Shown: positions 7,521-9,933 of the stretch, one piece after another | Layout of the letters: each line of letters opens with the position of its first letter | Numbering within the stretch: position 1 is the stretch's first letter | Assembly (NCBI GenBank): GCA_902496345.1 | Contig: CABVAP010000084.1 | Location: 1-9,933 of the forward strand | Direction: 5' to 3' | DNA length: 9,933 nt | Source of the DNA: an uncultured Eubacteriales bacterium | Lineage (GTDB): Bacteria; Bacillota; Clostridia; Lachnospirales; CAG-274 | Position numbers and translations under genes: made by a program | Notes under the pieces: model-generated | Database searches by the model: none | The model's input: the letters and a program-made list of their open reading frames with translations, nothing else | Told to the model about the DNA's origin: nothing

Positions 7521-8459
7521 ATGAAAAATTTAAAATTTAAAAATAGTAAATATATATTTTTTATGTTATTAATCGCATTATGTGTAATTGTGTTTTTTAA
7601 AAATAACGATTATACCGAAAGTAAACAAGTTTCCGAAACAATAACATCGACAGGTTCAATTACAAACTTTAATGATGCTATTAAACTACCGGTTATTATG
7701 TATCATAATATATCTGAAAAACAAAGGCTTGTAAACAAATATTGTGTTTCTACAAGAGAATTTGAAAACGACCTTAAATACATAAAAGAACACGGATATA
7801 CTTGCATAGGTACGGCTGAACTTATCGACTATGTATACAATGGAAAAGAACTACCTAAAAACCCTTTTATGATAACTTTTGATGATGGATATGAAAGTTT
7901 TTATAAATATGCCTATCCTCTTTTAAAAAAGTACAATATGAAAGCTGTTATGTCTATAGTTGGAGCATATACAGATTTATATACAAACTGTGATGACCAC
8001 AACGTTGATTATTCGTATTTAAACTGGAAAGAAGTAAATGAACTTAACAATTCAAACTTTGCTGAAATTCAAAACCATACTTACAATATGCACGAAATAA
8101 CTGCCACACGAAAAGGAGCAGGCAAGGCAAAAGGTGAGTCTTTCGAACAGTTTAAAAAAGTTTTTGAAAAAGATACTAAAAAGCTTAACGATATGATTTT
8201 AAACTATACTGGCAAAAAGTGTACAGTCTTTACATACCCTTATGGTAACATCGCAGAAAAATCTGATGAGGTTATAAAAGATATGGGATTTTTGGCTGCT
8301 CTTACTTGTAGTGAACAAGTGAACATTGTCACCAAAAACCCAGATGATTTATACAAAATAGGCAGATTTAACCGAGATGGAAGACTTTCAACTGCTGAAT
8401 TTTTTGCAAGGATTGATAAAAGCTTTAAGTATTTAAAAAGCAAGGCAAACAATAATTAA
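7521..8459 (+). CDS. Membrane-anchored polysaccharide deacetylase (NodB/CE4 domain)
   Basis: The 312-residue protein has a basic N-terminus and one hydrophobic segment (11-26). No lipobox or clear cleavage site follows, so it is probably anchored with its domain outside the cell. The catalytic domain runs from LPVIMYHNI (57-64). Motif 1 is TFDDG (119-123), with D121 as likely base and D122 as metal ligand; motif 2 is NHTYNMH, with metal ligands H186 and H191; a modified motif 3 is YPYG (239-242). Such enzymes remove N-acetyl groups from surface glycans such as peptidoglycan or poly-N-acetylglucosamine; the actual substrate is unknown. Departures from classical CE4 are the absence of Arg in motif 3 and of any His after H191. 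The MYHNI opening and modified motifs recall the IcaB/PgaB branch. The ATG has GGTGA six bases upstream. The gene is divergent from the exporter operon and its stop overlaps that of the MocR gene. Confidence 0.88.
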   Translation: MKNLKFKNSKYIFFMLLIALCVIVFFKNNDYTESKQVSETITSTGSITNFNDAIKLPVIMYHNISEKQRLVNKYCVSTREFENDLKYIKEHGYTCIGTAELIDYVYNGKELPKNPFMITFDDGYESFYKYAYPLLKKYNMKAVMSIVGAYTDLYTNCDDHNVDYSYLNWKEVNELNNSNFAEIQNHTYNMHEITATRKGAGKAKGESFEQFKKVFEKDTKKLNDMILNYTGKKCTVFTYPYGNIAEKSDEVIKDMGFLAALTCSEQVNIVTKNPDDLYKIGRFNRDGRLSTAEFFARIDKSFKYLKSKANNN

Positions 8460-9868
8460 TTTTTATCTAGCCAACTGAGCTTTAATAGGTTTACGGCATT
8501 TTCTAATTCAATCTCGTTTAAACCAGAATATCCAAGTATAAGCATTGGGTATTCTAGTTTTTGAGGCTTAGATATATAATATTTTGAAAGCCCTGTGACC
8601 TTTACACCTTTGTTTTTTGCTGTTTCTATAAGTTCTTTCTCTGACATAGAATTATTTATTGAAATCATAAAGTGAAGCCCTGCATCTTCGCCATATATCT
8701 TTAAAACTTCTTTTGGAAAATTGGTTCTTAAAAGTTTTACAAGGGTGTTTTTCCTTTGGGAATATATATTCCTTATTTTGTTTAAATGTCTTGAAAAATG
8801 ACCTTTTGACATAAAGTTATATAACGTATGTTGTTCAAATCTTGATACAGTAGATGACCTATAATCAAACTCCTTTTTATATTTATACATAAGACTTGTT
8901 GGCAAAATTGCATAAGCTATTCTGATTGATGGTGCAATACTTCTTGAAAGTGTTCCGATATATATAACTTTTTCGTTTACATCAAGCCCTTGTAATGCCG
9001 GAATAGGGCGACCACTATATCTAAATTCACTATCATAATCGTCTTCAATTATGTATCTATTTGCAGAGCAAGATGCCCAATTTAGTATTGCTGTTCTTCT
9101 TCCTATCGGCATTGTTGCCCCTGTCGGAAATTGATGTGACGGAGTTATATATGCAATGTTTGCGTTTGAATTTTCAAGTTCTGATAATGACATTCCATTT
9201 TCGTCAACAGATATGGGAATTATTTTACAATTGTTATTTTTGAGTATTTTATAATTCTTTGTGTAACAGGGGTTTTCAAGTGCAAAAATGGAATTTCTAT
9301 CCAAAAGTTGACACAGAATGTCAAGAATATATTCCGTACCGGCACCTATTATTATATTATCGGCAGAACTAACGACCCCCCTATATTCGTGTAGGTATTT
9401 TATCAATTCTTCTCTTAAAATTTTATCGCCACAATTATCACCTATGTATAATAAGTCTGGATTGTTATACATTACATTTTTTGTGATTTTTGCCCAAGTT
9501 ACAAATGGAAAGTTTTCGGTGTCAACTGCATTTGTTGCAAACTCATATTTATAGCTTGATTTTTCAGAATAGCCTTTCGGGATTTCAATATGTTTATTTT
9601 TTGTTTCAAACAAAATAGGAGCTTCATACTTTAATACATAGTAGCCACTTCTTGGTATAGATTTTATGTACCCCTCTGCCAACAACACTTCATAGGCATT
9701 TTCAACAGTTGTACGGCTTATATTTAAGTGCGATGAAAGTGATTTTTTTGACGGTAATTTTTCGTTTTCCTTTATATTTCCGTTTTTGATTTCTGTTGTT
9801 ATATAATTATATAACTGTATGTAAAGGGGAGTATCTGATTTTAAATCAAATTTTAAAGTAAAGTTCAA
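8456..9868 (-). CDS. GntR/MocR-family regulator with aminotransferase-like domain, PLP lysine replaced by Arg
   Basis: This 470-residue protein has the usual MocR length and architecture. A GntR winged helix spans about residues 13-78 (PLYIQLY, LPSKKSLSSHLNISRTTVENAY, EGYIKS). A fold-type I aminotransferase-like domain follows from about 108 to 468. Conserved ligand-pocket residues include D276/D277 and Y278 in EDDYDSEFRY (275-284), which align in spacing with GabR Asp279 and Tyr281. The Schiff-base Lys position (GabR Lys312) reads GTLSRSIAPSIR with R309, encoded AGA. Thus covalent PLP binding looks lost; it may bind another ligand, bind PLP non-covalently, or act independently of it. The start is TTG (9866-9868) with AGGTGA at 9873-9878; the next Met is far inside the protein. 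MocR targets often lie divergently upstream, here beyond the window edge, so its regulon is unknown. Confidence 0.92.
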   Translation of the reverse strand: MNFTLKFDLKSDTPLYIQLYNYITTEIKNGNIKENEKLPSKKSLSSHLNISRTTVENAYEVLLAEGYIKSIPRSGYYVLKYEAPILFETKNKHIEIPKGYSEKSSYKYEFATNAVDTENFPFVTWAKITKNVMYNNPDLLYIGDNCGDKILREELIKYLHEYRGVVSSADNIIIGAGTEYILDILCQLLDRNSIFALENPCYTKNYKILKNNNCKIIPISVDENGMSLSELENSNANIAYITPSHQFPTGATMPIGRRTAILNWASCSANRYIIEDDYDSEFRYSGRPIPALQGLDVNEKVIYIGTLSRSIAPSIRIAYAILPTSLMYKYKKEFDYRSSTVSRFEQHTLYNFMSKGHFSRHLNKIRNIYSQRKNTLVKLLRTNFPKEVLKIYGEDAGLHFMISINNSMSEKELIETAKNKGVKVTGLSKYYISKPQKLEYPMLILGYSGLNEIELENAVNLLKLSWLDKN

Positions 9869-9872
9869 TTTA

Positions 9873-9878
9873 TCACCT
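9873..9878 (-). promoter_or_regulatory. Ribosome binding site that fixes the TTG start of the MocR gene
   Basis: Minus-strand AGGTGA, followed by T at 9872, matches the 3' half of the consensus AGGAGGTGAT and lies four bases before TTG 9866-9868. Because the winged helix begins at residue 13 and the first internal Met is at 133, the TTG is the only start that gives an intact DNA-binding domain. Confidence 0.8.
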
Positions 9879-9900
9879 ACTAAGCTAATTTCTTTTATAA

Positions 9901-9909
9901 ATTATATCA
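9901..9909 (-). promoter_or_regulatory. Extended -10 promoter for the MocR gene
   Basis: The minus strand reads TGATATAAT, a perfect extended -10 (TGnTATAAT). No good -35 is present 17-18 bp upstream, as is often true for extended -10 promoters. The predicted start near 9894 leaves a leader of about 25 bases containing the ribosome binding site. No operator repeat could be recognised in the 65 visible upstream bases. Confidence 0.55.
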
Positions 9910-9933
9910 AATCAAAATTAAAATTTCTATATT

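Noticed and set aside
8422..8441. Possible terminator hairpin for the MocR gene (minus strand), followed by TTTT
   Set aside because: The stem is only five pairs plus two more beyond a 2-base bulge, nearly all A-U, and it lies inside the deacetylase coding region. It is too weak to call.
1..9933. tRNA, rRNA, CRISPR array, insertion sequence, riboswitch or phage attachment site
   Set aside because: Nearly all of the window is coding. The only other gaps between genes are 1 and 17 bases, and neither the 81-bp intergenic region nor the two window ends shows the structures or repeats these would need.

Overview
The window is strongly AT-rich DNA with dense coding, short Shine-Dalgarno-led intergenic gaps and TTG starts. 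Its protein families (AddA-type helicase-nuclease, a YheIH/LmrCD-like exporter pair, a MocR regulator) point to a low-GC Firmicute. The most likely group is Clostridia (Eubacteriales); I cannot name a genus from the sequence alone. There are no RNA genes, insertion sequences, CRISPR arrays or tRNAs that I can support, so this reads as ordinary chromosomal housekeeping and envelope DNA.

Layout. The first ~60 bases may hold the last 18 codons of a plus-strand gene that begins outside the window. A hairpin at 118-149 then separates it from a minus-strand operon. Read in transcription order (right to left), the operon is: ABC exporter half 1 (7439-5715), ABC exporter half 2 (5713-3908, one base after the first) and addA (3890-159, 17 bases further on). 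An 81-bp intergenic region at 7440-7520 divides this operon from a divergent plus-strand gene for a membrane-anchored polysaccharide deacetylase (7521-8459). Facing the deacetylase and sharing the bases TTAA with it is a minus-strand GntR/MocR regulator with an aminotransferase-like domain (9868-8456). The final 65 bases hold its ribosome binding site and an extended -10 promoter.

How the genes work together. The two ABC halves are complementary. Half 1 has the canonical signature LSGGQ but lacks the catalytic Glu and the switch His. Half 2 has the canonical Walker B Glu and His but a variant signature, LSQGQ. Together they build one hydrolysing and one degenerate ATP site, as in heterodimeric multidrug-type exporters. 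AddA would act with AddB (not in this window) in processing double-strand breaks; its link to the exporter looks like operon hitch-hiking rather than shared function. The deacetylase is predicted to sit on the outer face of the membrane and modify a cell-surface glycan; its divergent position beside the exporter is suggestive but not proof of a link.

The most notable single observation is that the MocR regulator carries Arg (R309) where the family has the Schiff-base Lys for pyridoxal phosphate. I found no convincing wholly new system; the candidate novelties are this regulator, a dyad symmetry around the deacetylase -10, and the placement of addA behind an exporter pair without addB.
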